Part shown: positions 44,630 to 54,187 of the stretch, piece after piece
Layout: every line of letters starts with the position of its first letter
Numbering within the stretch: position 1 is the first letter of the stretch
From: Alishewanella tabrizica
Lineage (GTDB): Bacteria; Pseudomonadota; Gammaproteobacteria; Enterobacterales; Alteromonadaceae
Reading direction: 5' to 3'
Length of the DNA: 64,000 bases
NCBI RefSeq assembly: GCF_014652375.1
Contig: NZ_BMYR01000001.1
Coordinates: 296,292 to 360,291, forward strand
The notes under the pieces: generated by a model
Databases searched by the model: none
What the model saw: the letters and a program-made list of their open reading frames with translations, nothing else
Told to the model about the DNA's origin: nothing
Translations under genes and position numbers: made by a program

Positions 44630-45517
44630 TTGGCGCCATCCAGTTTGCCCATGTTTCAACAACGTGTGGAACAGCAGCTGCAACACTTGCTCGCAAGCAA
44701 AATTCCAAAAACCAGTTTGTTATATGATGCGATGGCCTATAGTCTATTACTAGGTGGTAAACGTATAAGGCCTTACTTGGTATATGCGGTAGGTCAGCTT
44801 TTGGGTGCGAAGCTTGAAGATTTAGATGCTGCAGCGACAGCCATCGAGGCAATACATTGTTATTCCTTAATTCATGATGACTTGCCTGCAATGGACGATG
44901 ACGCCTTGCGCCGCGGAAAACCTACTTGCCATATTGCATTTAATGAAGCGACAGCTATTCTTGCCGGCGATGCCCTGCAAGCACTGGCATTTGAAGCACT
45001 TTGCGATCATGCCTACATACAGGTTACGCCATCACGGCAATTGGCCATGGTTAAAGCGTTAGCGCGGGCTGCAGGTGCCTCTGGGATGTGTGCGGGACAA
45101 GCTATTGATTTGGCCCATACAAATCAGCAAGTGGCATTAACCACTTTAGAGCAAATGCACAGGCTGAAGACCGGCGCCTTAATTGAATGCACGGTACAAT
45201 TAGCCTATTATGCCAGCCCAATTGACGCGCCTACAGTGCTGGCTGACTTGCGCCAATTTGCTGATGCGCTCGGTTTAGCCTTTCAAGTACAAGATGACAT
45301 TCTGGATATTGAAAGCGACACGGAAACCTTGGGTAAACCACAAGGCTCTGATGTAAAAGCCAATAAATCGACGTATCCAGCATTACTTGGATTACAGGGC
45401 GCAAAACAAAAAGCCCAACAGCTTTATCATGATGCGATAGCGGCATTACAACGGCTACCTTACGATACGACGGAGTTACAACACTTCGCTCATTATATTA
45501 TTGCCAGAAAGTTCTAA
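44630..45517 (+). CDS. ispA: Farnesyl/geranyl diphosphate synthase
   Basis: A trans-prenyl diphosphate synthase that makes farnesyl diphosphate. First Asp-rich motif: LIHDDLPAMDDDALRRGK; second: FQVQDDILDIESDTETLGK. KGKRP-type LLGGKRIRPYLVYAVGQLLG and Ala/Ser-type aromatic residues before the first motif (AIEAIHCYSLIHDDL) fit a C15 product. I start at TTG 44630 with AGGAG 6 nt upstream; ATG 44651 is an alternative. It is part of xseB-ispA-dxs. Confidence 0.94.
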   Translation: MAPSSLPMFQQRVEQQLQHLLASKIPKTSLLYDAMAYSLLLGGKRIRPYLVYAVGQLLGAKLEDLDAAATAIEAIHCYSLIHDDLPAMDDDALRRGKPTCHIAFNEATAILAGDALQALAFEALCDHAYIQVTPSRQLAMVKALARAAGASGMCAGQAIDLAHTNQQVALTTLEQMHRLKTGALIECTVQLAYYASPIDAPTVLADLRQFADALGLAFQVQDDILDIESDTETLGKPQGSDVKANKSTYPALLGLQGAKQKAQQLYHDAIAALQRLPYDTTELQHFAHYIIARKF

Positions 45518-45531
45518 CATAGGCATTTGTT

Positions 45532-47400
45532 ATGCACATTGATATGACGGATTATCCGCTGCTGACTAAGGCAAATTTGCCTGAACAATTACGTCAGTTA
45601 CCTCAAGAACTCTTGCCACAATTAAGTCAGGAGTTACGCCATTTTTTACTAAAAACCGTAAGCCAGAGTAGTGGTCACTTCGCTTCAGGTTTAGGGGCAG
45701 TAGAGTTAACCGTCGCCTTACATTATGTGTATAACACCCCCTTCGATCGTTTAATCTGGGATGTTGGTCATCAGGCCTATCCGCATAAAATTTTAACGGG
45801 CCGTCGCCACAAAATGCATACCATCCGTCAGAAAGAGGGCTTGCATCCTTTTCCTTATCGGGAAGAAAGTGAGTATGATATTTTATCTGTTGGCCACTCT
45901 AGCACATCAATTAGTGCGGCAATGGGTATGGCCGTTGCCGCTGCGCAAGCTAAAAATCAACGTAAAGTGGTGGCCGTTATTGGTGACGGTGCGATTACTG
46001 CGGGTATGGCGTTTGAAGCATTAAATCATGCGGGTGAAGTGAAACCCGATATGCTGGTTATTTTAAACGATAATGAAATGTCCATTTCGGAAAATGTTGG
46101 CGCGTTAAATCAGTATTTTGCCCGCATTTTATCTGGCAGCTTTTACACCAGCTTACGCGAAGGGGGTAAAAAGATTTTACGTGGCGTGCCTCCCCTGCAT
46201 GATTTGGCCAGCAAAGCAGAAGAGCATTTTAAAGGCATGGTAACACCAGGTACCTTCTTTGAGGAGCTTGGGTTTAATTATATTGGGCCTATTGATGGCC
46301 ATGATGTGCTGGGCTTAGTCGATACCATTCGCAATATGCGCCAACTCAAAGGCCCGCAGCTATTGCACATTGTAACCAAAAAAGGTAAAGGCTATGCCCC
46401 TGCTGAGGCGGATCCTATTGGCTATCATGCTGTGGCTAAATTTGATCCCAGTGCCAGCACTCAACCCGCTAAAAAACCTGGTCTGCCTGTTTTTTCTAAC
46501 ATTTTTGGACAATGGATTTGCGATATGGCAGAGCAAGATGAGCGTCTGCAAGCCATTACGCCGGCAATGCGTGAGGGATCAGATTTAGTTGCCTTTTCTA
46601 AGCGCTTTCCTAATCGGTATTTTGATGTGGCGATTGCCGAACAGCATGCGGTTACCTTAGCTGCAGGCATGGCGATTGAAGGGTTAAAACCCGTTGTTGC
46701 TATTTACTCAAGTTTTTTACAACGTGGTTATGATCAACTTATTCACGATGTGGCGCTACAACAACTTGATGTGCTTTTTGCGATTGATCGGGCTGGCATT
46801 GTTGGCGCTGATGGCCCAACCCATCAAGGGGCCTTCGATATTAGTTTTATGCGCTGTATCCCAAACATCACCATTATGGTGCCTTCAGACGAGAATGAGT
46901 GTCGGCAGATGCTCTATACTGGCTATCAACACGCAGGCGTGGCAGCGGTACGCTATCCTCGAGGATCTGGCACGGGAATAAGCGCCAATAGCACGATGGA
47001 ATTGCTACCCATTGGCAAAGCTCGTTTGGTACGAGCAGGGCAACAGCTTGCTATCTTAGCCTTTGGCCCTTTACTAACGGCATGCCAGCAAGCCGCCGCA
47101 GCGCTAGATTCAACCTTGATTGATATGCGTTTTGTGAAACCTTTAGATGAACATTTATTGTTGCAACTTATCGACAGTCATAGCCACATTATTACGGTTG
47201 AAGACAACGCAATTATGGGCGGAGCAGGCTCGGCAGTAAACGAGTTCTTATTACAACAAGGTTTCCGCGGTAAGGTCTTGAATTTGGGTCTGCCTGATCA
47301 CTTTATTAAACATGGCGCGCAACAAGAGATTTATCAGGAATTAGGTTTAGACAGTGCAGGGATCAGCAAACACGCTGAGCGTTTTTTTCAAAAAAACTAG
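45532..47400 (+). CDS. dxs: 1-deoxy-D-xylulose-5-phosphate synthase
   Basis: A thiamine-diphosphate enzyme that starts the MEP isoprenoid pathway from pyruvate and glyceraldehyde 3-phosphate. ThDP motif: [20 protein letters not shown] and [18 protein letters not shown]. Catalytic His region is [15 protein letters not shown]. The transketolase C-terminal domain starts about residue 320 ([20 protein letters not shown] and [19 protein letters not shown]). Length of 622 aa is normal. It lies 14 nt after ispA. Confidence 0.97.
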   Translation: MHIDMTDYPLLTKANLPEQLRQLPQELLPQLSQELRHFLLKTVSQSSGHFASGLGAVELTVALHYVYNTPFDRLIWDVGHQAYPHKILTGRRHKMHTIRQKEGLHPFPYREESEYDILSVGHSSTSISAAMGMAVAAAQAKNQRKVVAVIGDGAITAGMAFEALNHAGEVKPDMLVILNDNEMSISENVGALNQYFARILSGSFYTSLREGGKKILRGVPPLHDLASKAEEHFKGMVTPGTFFEELGFNYIGPIDGHDVLGLVDTIRNMRQLKGPQLLHIVTKKGKGYAPAEADPIGYHAVAKFDPSASTQPAKKPGLPVFSNIFGQWICDMAEQDERLQAITPAMREGSDLVAFSKRFPNRYFDVAIAEQHAVTLAAGMAIEGLKPVVAIYSSFLQRGYDQLIHDVALQQLDVLFAIDRAGIVGADGPTHQGAFDISFMRCIPNITIMVPSDENECRQMLYTGYQHAGVAAVRYPRGSGTGISANSTMELLPIGKARLVRAGQQLAILAFGPLLTACQQAAAALDSTLIDMRFVKPLDEHLLLQLIDSHSHIITVEDNAIMGGAGSAVNEFLLQQGFRGKVLNLGLPDHFIKHGAQQEIYQELGLDSAGISKHAERFFQKN

Positions 47401-47425
47401 CACTTTACCCGATGTAAACAGCAAT

Positions 47426-47456
47426 CAGTCCTTACCGCACATTGCGGTAAGGACTG
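47426..47456. repeat. Perfect 14-bp hairpin between dxs and the GGDEF gene
   Basis: CAGTCCTTACCGCA-CAT-TGCGGTAAGGACTG is a perfect stem with a 3-nt loop. Flanks carry no T run on either strand. It lies between convergent genes and may act as a bidirectional transcript end. Confidence 0.85.
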
Positions 47457-47518
47457 CCGGTTAAATAATGTTCCTAGCTATTTAATATGTTATTAGCTTA
47501 GCTTTTTTAGCGGTTTGT

Positions 47519-50500
47519 TTAGCCGTGTTCCAGAGTAATTAACCCTTCGGCAATTAATCGATTTATTTGAACCGCTAACTCTCGACTCTCTTCAAATTCG
47601 AACGCGTCAACTTGTTCGTCAAACTGCAAAGTCGCAACTTTATTTATTACGCCTTTCGCGTGTAATTGCGCTAAGGCTAACGCAGCCATTTCAATTGAGA
47701 CCTCCCAGCTAAGGAGTTGTCCGCCTAATAACGGTAGAGGATACAATGCGTAGCCCGCAGTAACATGGCATTTTATGCTATTACCCTCTAGCAAGTTAAA
47801 CTCAGTTGCTGCCAATTGTTCAACCAAGCGACGACCATATTGACTCACTTGATGCACTGAAATATCTCTAAACACCAAGATAAAATGCGAAGCACTGTAA
47901 CGCACCACATAATCAGACCCACGTGTTTCTCGACTCAATAGCGCCGCCACCTGCTGCAATATGCTGTCTGCTGTTTTGCTGCCGTATTGTTGCAAGATCC
48001 TATCGTGATCATTTAGTTCAAGTAAGAGTAACGCGATTGTTTTACCTTGTTGTAACAACGCTTGCCGATTACGTTGAAAATGCTCAATGTCTTTAGGGAG
48101 TTGTTCTTGCATAAATCGTAAATTTCGTAAACCCGTTGTGGTGTCACGATGCGTCAATTGGCTAAGTTGCTCATTAAGCTCATTTAACTTCAGATTAGTA
48201 TTTTCCAACTCTTGCGTTCGTTGCAGAACAAGCCGCGACAATTGCTCTTGTTTGGATAACGCATTTTTCCGGTATAACCAAAACGCAGCATACAGTACGC
48301 AAACCACTAATAATAACCACAGTAAACGATACAATAACGTTTCGTGAAACGCGCGTGGGATCACCACATCTAATGTTGCCTGTTGCGCGTCCTGCCAGGT
48401 TTGATGCACGTACTTTGCTTCTAACTGAAACACAAAATGTCCGGGGGGTAAATTGGTGTACACCGCCTGACGTCGTGTCCCAACTTTATGCCAATCATCA
48501 TCAAACCCGATTAATTGATAGCGAAATTCAACACTATCAGGGCGATTAAACTCGAACGCTGCATAATTAATCGTGATGTTACGCTCATGCTGCGCCAATA
48601 CTTGTCGTAGTTGTAATGCACCAATAACATACTGCTGCTGCGCACTCACCTGTTTAATCAGTGGATTCAGTTGACGCTGGGCGGCGGTATTAACCTGTTC
48701 AGGCACAGCAACTAAGCCGCGCAATGTGGGATACCATAATTGTTCTTGCCAGTGCACGACTTTTGCCTGTCCAGCACCATTGCAACAGCGACTGGAAAAG
48801 CTCCCCATTTGCCGATCAAAAGGAGAAAGTACCTCTTCTATTCTAAAGCCTGTAGTCGCAGCATCTTTAATGCTGTCACGCCATAATCTTACAATGCCTT
48901 TATGCGTGCTGATCCAGACCCAATCGCTTTGCTGGTGCTCATAAAAACTTAACGCTGGGCCATGCAGTAAACCATTACCGCTATCCAGCCGGCTCCACGC
49001 CTGCCCAGGTACTTGAATAAAAATACCATCGTCAAGTGTACTGACCATTATGGTACCGTCTTGTAATAGCTGCGCCGCCAAAATATACGCGTTATACAAA
49101 GCACTGCCTATGCCTAAACGCGTGAGTTTATTTTCTTGTAGGCGATAAAACCCGCGGCTTGTTCCAAAAAACAGCTGATATTGATTTTGGGTCAAACTAG
49201 TGATCTGTCTTGATTCTAACTCGGCATTAATTGGTAAATGCGTGAGTGTGGCCGTTGACGTTACGTCGTTAGGTTCTGCGAGCTTAATATGATACAAACC
49301 CTGTAACGCGCCTACCCAGACCCCCCCATCTGTCGCAGCCTGAACCACTTTAACTATTTGCCCAGTTAATTCTTTAAACACCGGAGTAAGCTGATTGTCG
49401 ATTGGGTTATATTCGAAAAGTCCTCGATCTAAACCCAGCCATAAATGTTGATTGTCTCGCCAATAGAGATCATGCACGGTTTGATCTTTTAATAGCGCTT
49501 CGTTGATATAAGGCCGATAAGTTCCGTCACTTTCCAAGGTACCTACTGCACGCTGACTGGCAAAAAGTAATTTGCCTTGTGGATTTAATGACACACTGCG
49601 AATAACCGGCTCTAAGCCCGGTAAAATGCGCCGGATTTGGCTACGACTGGCTAAATACACCCCGTCACTAAAACTACTTAACCAGATATTTTGTTCGTGA
49701 TCTTGAAAAAGAGAGCTAAACCAAGGAACACTGCCTAACTCTGTGCTGGTTACCACTTGCCAAGGTTGCTGGGGAAACTGATAGAAAAGCTTGCGATGGC
49801 TTGATAACCACATGGCCCCGCTCTGATCTTCCAAAACACGGTAAACAGCTGCGGTTGCATTATCTGGCAACAATTGCAGGGTTATAGTGCCGTCTGATTG
49901 CAATCGATATAAGCCCACTTCACTCGCAATTAATAAACCTGATGACGTCCAAGCAAGATCATAAATGGGGTTTTGCGCTAATTCTGGCGGTAACGAAAAT
50001 TGCTGCCATGTTCCCGCATGATCGCGTTGATATAAGAACTCGCTACCCGATACCCAGAGCTGCTCATCAGTTTGTGCTAACTGACTAACTACCGATTTAA
50101 TGTGTTCAACTCGACTGACCTTACCGGCGCTGACTTTAAATAATTGATCTGCCGCAACCCATACTTCACCAGGAGCAACTTCAAGTAATGAGGTCACTTC
50201 ACTAAAAATTGGTAATCGCTCGAATTTAAGCGTGCTAGGATTAAGCAAAGATAAACCGGCTTTGGTGCCGATCCAAATATTCCCCTCACTATCAGTCAGT
50301 AATTGGGTAATAGTGTTACTGGCCAACGTGGGGTAAAGCTCGGTCGTAAAAACGTCAAAGTTCTTACCATCAAACCGATTAAGACCATATAAAGTTCCAA
50401 ACCAAATATAACCTTGTTCATCGCGGGTAATAGCACGCACAGAGTTACTGGACAAACCGTCGGCGCTAGTCCAATGCTTTATATCAAAATCATAAACGGA

Positions 50501-50560
50501 AGACGTGGCGTGAGCTACATGGCAGTAAAAGCACAAGAGTAAAAAAAGTATCTGTCGCAT
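47519..50560 (-). CDS. Beta-propeller sensor with Y_Y_Y and degenerate GGDEF domain
   Basis: A 1013-aa membrane protein. Signal peptide QILFLLLCFYCHVAHA; a periplasmic seven-bladed ligand-binding propeller (reg_prop repeats such as NSVRAITRDEQGYIWFGTLY, YGLNRFDGKNFDVF, LLTDSEGNIWIGTKAGLSLL); a Y_Y_Y domain (NRPDSVEFRYQLIGFDDDWH); a membrane helix near residues 740-760 (LLYRLLWLLLVVCVLYAAFW); a coiled coil; and a GGDEF domain. The active-site motif at 889-893 is SASHF instead of GG(D/E)EF, so cyclase activity is unlikely. The inhibitory-site RxxD (Arg880-Asp883) is kept at the standard 5-residue spacing. It lies 37 nt after pgpA in the same direction. Confidence 0.88.
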   Translation of the reverse strand: MRQILFLLLCFYCHVAHATSSVYDFDIKHWTSADGLSSNSVRAITRDEQGYIWFGTLYGLNRFDGKNFDVFTTELYPTLASNTITQLLTDSEGNIWIGTKAGLSLLNPSTLKFERLPIFSEVTSLLEVAPGEVWVAADQLFKVSAGKVSRVEHIKSVVSQLAQTDEQLWVSGSEFLYQRDHAGTWQQFSLPPELAQNPIYDLAWTSSGLLIASEVGLYRLQSDGTITLQLLPDNATAAVYRVLEDQSGAMWLSSHRKLFYQFPQQPWQVVTSTELGSVPWFSSLFQDHEQNIWLSSFSDGVYLASRSQIRRILPGLEPVIRSVSLNPQGKLLFASQRAVGTLESDGTYRPYINEALLKDQTVHDLYWRDNQHLWLGLDRGLFEYNPIDNQLTPVFKELTGQIVKVVQAATDGGVWVGALQGLYHIKLAEPNDVTSTATLTHLPINAELESRQITSLTQNQYQLFFGTSRGFYRLQENKLTRLGIGSALYNAYILAAQLLQDGTIMVSTLDDGIFIQVPGQAWSRLDSGNGLLHGPALSFYEHQQSDWVWISTHKGIVRLWRDSIKDAATTGFRIEEVLSPFDRQMGSFSSRCCNGAGQAKVVHWQEQLWYPTLRGLVAVPEQVNTAAQRQLNPLIKQVSAQQQYVIGALQLRQVLAQHERNITINYAAFEFNRPDSVEFRYQLIGFDDDWHKVGTRRQAVYTNLPPGHFVFQLEAKYVHQTWQDAQQATLDVVIPRAFHETLLYRLLWLLLVVCVLYAAFWLYRKNALSKQEQLSRLVLQRTQELENTNLKLNELNEQLSQLTHRDTTTGLRNLRFMQEQLPKDIEHFQRNRQALLQQGKTIALLLLELNDHDRILQQYGSKTADSILQQVAALLSRETRGSDYVVRYSASHFILVFRDISVHQVSQYGRRLVEQLAATEFNLLEGNSIKCHVTAGYALYPLPLLGGQLLSWEVSIEMAALALAQLHAKGVINKVATLQFDEQVDAFEFEESRELAVQINRLIAEGLITLEHG

Positions 50561-50597
50561 AACCTCTCCTTGGTCTTATTCTGTCATTCTTGTCTGG

Positions 50598-51077
50598 CTA
50601 ACTTAACCACCCAAGGTACAATACCAAATGCATTAGGCCGAGGGCCGGCAAAGCGGCGAGTATATCATCCAGCATAATGCCCAAGCCGCCGTGTACCCGT
50701 TGATCACACCATCGAATCGGCCAAGGCTTAACAATATCGAAAAAACGAAACAAAACAAAGCCCAAAACCAAAGTGCCTAAACTTACTGGCACAAATAACA
50801 TGGTCAGTGTAAACCCGATTATTTCATCCCAGACAATCGCCCCATGATCATGCTCGCCGACATCAGCAGCGGTTTTGCCGCACACATAAATACCTAATAA
50901 GGTTCCCAGCAGAAGAAAAGCGATAAACCAGGCGGTTCCCGCGAGACTGAGTAACCACACCAAGGGTAATGCCACCAAGGTCCCAAAAGTGCCAGGTGCT
51001 TTCGGCGCTAAGCCGCTACCAAAACCTAACGCCAGAAAGTGTTGCCATTTAGATAATTGAAAAGATGCTTTCATCAA
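50598..51077 (-). CDS. pgpA: Phosphatidylglycerophosphatase A
   Basis: A 159-aa inner membrane enzyme that removes phosphate from phosphatidylglycerophosphate in phospholipid synthesis. Family residues: FLALGFGSGLAPKAPGTFGT (N-terminal motif), HDHGAIVWDEIIGFTLTM and FRFFDIVKPWPIRW, and VHGGLGIMLDDILAA. Four hydrophobic segments fit. It overlaps thiL by 4 nt. Confidence 0.96.
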   Translation of the reverse strand: MMKASFQLSKWQHFLALGFGSGLAPKAPGTFGTLVALPLVWLLSLAGTAWFIAFLLLGTLLGIYVCGKTAADVGEHDHGAIVWDEIIGFTLTMLFVPVSLGTLVLGFVLFRFFDIVKPWPIRWCDQRVHGGLGIMLDDILAALPALGLMHLVLYLGWLS

Positions 51078-52033
51078 AAATGCTGAAATCCCTGATGTTG
51101 GTATGTAAAGGGCTGTTCACCCGCTTTTAGTTCTAATTTACCCGCCACACCAGTAATTCGACCAATACAGGTAATAGGAACACCATAGGGTGATAATAAA
51201 ACATCTAATGAGCCACGACGATTCTCAGGTACGGTAAAGAGTAATTCATAATCTTCGCCACCTGACAGTGCCAGCTGTAAGGCTAACGCCGGCTCACAGC
51301 TGTCTTTTAGCGCTTGCGATAATGGCAGACGATTGACATCGATATAAGCACCAACGCCCGAGCGCTTTAAAATGTGAGGTAAATCTCCCGCCAAGCCATC
51401 AGAAATATCCATCGCACTGCTTGCGGTATGCCGTAATGCCTGCCCTAAGGCAACGCGGGCGGCAGGATAATGAAAACGTTGTAGCAAATGACCTTGGTGT
51501 TTTTTACTCACTTCATGTACACCTTGAACCAATCTCAATCCCAAGGCGGCATCTCCCAGGGTGCCAGTAACATACACGTAATCACCTACTTTGGCGCCAC
51601 TACGGGTAATGGCTTTGCCACGCGGTACCTGGCCTTTTGCCATCATGGTTAAACTCAATGGGCCACGCGTGGTATCGCCTCCGACAAGCTGGCAATTATA
51701 ATAATCGGCTGTCTCGTGTAAGCCGGCAGCAAATTCAGCTAACCACGCTTCATCCAAAGCGGGCAACGTAATGGCTAATGATAACCAGCTGGGTTCTGCC
51801 CCCATCGCGGCTAAATCACTAATATTAACAGTCACTAATTTGTGACCTAATGCGCGTGGATCCACATCGGGGAAAAAATGTGTGCCACAGACCATGGTGT
51901 CAGTGGTAACAACCAGATCGTAACCATCGCGCACTTGCAATACAGCACCATCATCGCCAACACTAAGAGTCGTATCTGCGCGTTTCACCCCTGCATGCGC
52001 AAAATATTTGGCGATTAAATCAAATTCACCCAT
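51074..52033 (-). CDS. thiL: Thiamine-monophosphate kinase
   Basis: ATP-dependent conversion of thiamine monophosphate to thiamine diphosphate, the last step of the pathway. Family motifs: GEFDLIAKYFA, VGDDGAVLQV, VVTTDTMVCGTHF, LVTVNISDLAAMGAEPSWLS, VGGDTTRGPLSLTMMAKGQV, AMDISDGLAGDLPHIL and LSGGEDYELLFTVP. The 319-aa length is normal. A terminator-like hairpin lies between nusB and its start, and the ATG has no close Shine-Dalgarno. Confidence 0.96.
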   Translation of the reverse strand: MGEFDLIAKYFAHAGVKRADTTLSVGDDGAVLQVRDGYDLVVTTDTMVCGTHFFPDVDPRALGHKLVTVNISDLAAMGAEPSWLSLAITLPALDEAWLAEFAAGLHETADYYNCQLVGGDTTRGPLSLTMMAKGQVPRGKAITRSGAKVGDYVYVTGTLGDAALGLRLVQGVHEVSKKHQGHLLQRFHYPAARVALGQALRHTASSAMDISDGLAGDLPHILKRSGVGAYIDVNRLPLSQALKDSCEPALALQLALSGGEDYELLFTVPENRRGSLDVLLSPYGVPITCIGRITGVAGKLELKAGEQPFTYQHQGFQHF

Positions 52034-52040
52034 AAAGATT

Positions 52041-52063
52041 AAAAAGCCGACTTACGTCGGCTT
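52041..52063 (-). terminator. Terminator-like hairpin between nusB and thiL
   Basis: On the minus strand AAGCCGAC-GTAA-GTCGGCTT is followed by TTTAATC. The stem is 8 bp with a short T run, and the thiL ATG begins 8 nt later. A GGAG lies just before the stem. It may partly stop transcription after nusB, or bring the GGAG near the thiL ATG when folded. Confidence 0.65.
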
Positions 52064-52068
52064 CTCCA

Positions 52069-52482
52069 TTAATTTGGACGCAATACCCTAACCGCTTTAT
52101 CTAAGATGCCGTTAACAAATTTATGGCTATCATCTGCAGCAAAGGATTTCGCTAATTCAATCGCCTCGTTGATCACGACTTTGTAAGGCACGTCTAAGCG
52201 GTACTTTAATTCATACGCAGAAACGCGTAATACCGCTTTTTCAACCAAGTCAATCTCGTCGAAGGGTCGCTCTAAATAAGGCTTAATGGCTTCATCTAAT
52301 TTACTGTGGTGTAACACAACGCCACGTAAAATATCCTGGAAATACGCAACATCAAGATGTTTTACGTTATTTTCAAGCAGTAATTGCTGTTCAATATCAG
52401 CGATAGGATTATGGCTAACTTGCCAACTGTAAATACCTTGCACGGCTAACGAGCGTGACTGACGGCGAACATTGGGTTTCAT
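52069..52482 (-). CDS. nusB: Transcription antitermination factor NusB
   Basis: A 137-aa all-helical protein that with NusE (S10) acts on boxA RNA in rRNA antitermination. Signature: [58 protein letters not shown] and [17 protein letters not shown]. It follows ribH by 12 nt in the conserved order ribH-nusB-thiL. Confidence 0.97.
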   Translation of the reverse strand: MKPNVRRQSRSLAVQGIYSWQVSHNPIADIEQQLLLENNVKHLDVAYFQDILRGVVLHHSKLDEAIKPYLERPFDEIDLVEKAVLRVSAYELKYRLDVPYKVVINEAIELAKSFAADDSHKFVNGILDKAVRVLRPN

Positions 52483-52494
52483 TGACAGTTCCTG

Positions 52495-52959
52495 TTACAG
52501 CTGTTCCAGCACATTAATCATTTCCAGCGCCGACATGGCAGCTTCGCCCCCTTTGTTGCCTGCTTTGGTACCCGCACGCTCAATGGCTTGCTCAATGCTA
52601 TCGACCGTTAACACGCCAAACGCAACAGGTAAATCATATTGCATAGAAACCTGCGCAATGCCTTTTACACATTCGCCTGAAACATATTCAAAGTGCGGAG
52701 TACCGCCACGAATAACCGCACCTAGTGCGACAATAGCATCATATTTTTTGCTGGCGGCAACACGCTGCACGGCCAGTGGTAGTTCAAACGCACCTGGAAT
52801 TCGCACCACAGTGATATCTTGCTCAGCGATATTACCCACGCGCTGCAACGTATCGATAGCGCCACTCAGTAAACTCTCTACGATGAAACTGTTAAAGCGC
52901 GCGACCACGATCGCAATTTTTTTGCCACGAGCTGAGTAGCCTGCTTCAATTACCTGCAT
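52495..52959 (-). CDS. ribH: 6,7-dimethyl-8-ribityllumazine synthase
   Basis: The penultimate riboflavin step: condenses 5-amino-6-ribitylaminouracil with dihydroxybutanone phosphate. Family motifs: [58 protein letters not shown] and [19 protein letters not shown], plus [16 protein letters not shown]. It is called ribE in E. coli. Length of 154 aa is normal. It follows ribBX by 106 nt. Confidence 0.97.
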   Translation of the reverse strand: MQVIEAGYSARGKKIAIVVARFNSFIVESLLSGAIDTLQRVGNIAEQDITVVRIPGAFELPLAVQRVAASKKYDAIVALGAVIRGGTPHFEYVSGECVKGIAQVSMQYDLPVAFGVLTVDSIEQAIERAGTKAGNKGGEAAMSALEMINVLEQL

Positions 52960-53065
52960 TGCCAGTCCTTACTTATTAACTGCCATCAAAAATTAGCCGC
53001 GTATTCTAACATACTTTCTGTCTATACCCAACGGGTTTAAAGATGAAGAGGATACGCGGATAGGC

Positions 53066-54175
53066 TTATTCCGAAACGTAATCGACCACTTCTAATCCAA
53101 AGCCAGACAACGCATGATACTTCTTTGGCTGACTAAGTAAGCGCATTTTTTTCACACCCAGGTTAGCCAAAATTTGTGAGCCTAAACCAACGTTACGAGA
53201 GGTGCCCTTCCAAGGTGCAGAACGCGGTTTTTCACCTTTATCCTCAGCTTCAAAATTTTGTACCACATGCACCAATTCGTCAGTTGACTCGTGTTTACCT
53301 AACAATACTAAGACGCCCCCCTCGGCAGCAATGCGCTGCATTGCAGTATGTAACGGGAAACTTAAATTATTACCGCGCGTGGTTAACAGTAAATCGTTAA
53401 ACGTATTGTGCAAATGAACGCGCACCAGCGTAGGTTGCTCAGCGTGGATCTGGCCTTTTACTAACGCAAAATGTAATTGGTTGTCGATCGTATCTTTAAA
53501 AGTTACCAATTCAAATTCACCCATCGCCGTTGGCAATTGGCAAGTAGCTACTTTTTCAATAGTGGTTTCGTGTAAATTGCGGTATTCAATAAGATCGGCA
53601 ATGGTACCAATTTTTATATTATGCTCTTTAGCAAAAATCTCTAAATCCGGCCGCCGTGCCATGGTGCCATCATCATTGAGAATTTCTACAATCACCGCGG
53701 CCGGCTCAAGCCCCGCTAGACGCGCCAAATCGCACCCAGCTTCAGTGTGCCCTGCGCGCACTAAAACCCCACCATCTTGCGCCATTAACGGGAAAATATG
53801 TCCAGGCTGTACAATATCTTGCGGGCTAGCATCCCGCGCAACGGCAGCTTTTACGGTGCGCGCCCGATCAGCAGCAGAAATACCGGTAGTCACGCCCTCA
53901 GCCGCTTCAATAGACACCGTAAAGTTGGTCGCAAAAGGCGATTTGTTCGCATCCACCATCAAGGGTAAGGCTAATTGTTTACAGCGTTTTTTAGTCAAGG
54001 TTAAACAAATTAAGCCACGACCATATTTCGCCATAAAATTAATGGCTTCTGGCGTGACATATTCTGCCGCCATCACCAGATCACCTTCATTTTCACGATC
54101 CTCGTCATCCATTAGGATAACCATTTTTCCTTGGCGAATATCATCAATAATTTCAGCAGGTGTATTCAGTTGCAT
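53066..54175 (-). CDS. ribB: RibBX: dihydroxybutanone phosphate synthase with degenerate GTP cyclohydrolase II domain
   Basis: The N-terminal domain (residues about 1-205) is DHBP synthase: [65 protein letters not shown] and [15 protein letters not shown]. The C-terminal half is homologous to GTP cyclohydrolase II, but the zinc-binding Cys cluster (normally CxxGxxxGSxxCDC) is missing: the region reads [20 protein letters not shown] with no cysteine. So this is a RibBX-type protein lacking cyclohydrolase activity; a true RibA should be elsewhere in the genome. Length 369 aa. Confidence 0.92.
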   Translation of the reverse strand: MQLNTPAEIIDDIRQGKMVILMDDEDRENEGDLVMAAEYVTPEAINFMAKYGRGLICLTLTKKRCKQLALPLMVDANKSPFATNFTVSIEAAEGVTTGISAADRARTVKAAVARDASPQDIVQPGHIFPLMAQDGGVLVRAGHTEAGCDLARLAGLEPAAVIVEILNDDGTMARRPDLEIFAKEHNIKIGTIADLIEYRNLHETTIEKVATCQLPTAMGEFELVTFKDTIDNQLHFALVKGQIHAEQPTLVRVHLHNTFNDLLLTTRGNNLSFPLHTAMQRIAAEGGVLVLLGKHESTDELVHVVQNFEAEDKGEKPRSAPWKGTSRNVGLGSQILANLGVKKMRLLSQPKKYHALSGFGLEVVDYVSE

Positions 54176-54187
54176 AGCAAACCTTCT

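Noticed and set aside
54176-54187. FMN riboswitch for the riboflavin genes
   Set aside because: The gaps between the rib genes are too short, and no RFN-element blocks (AGGGY, GAYC) were seen.
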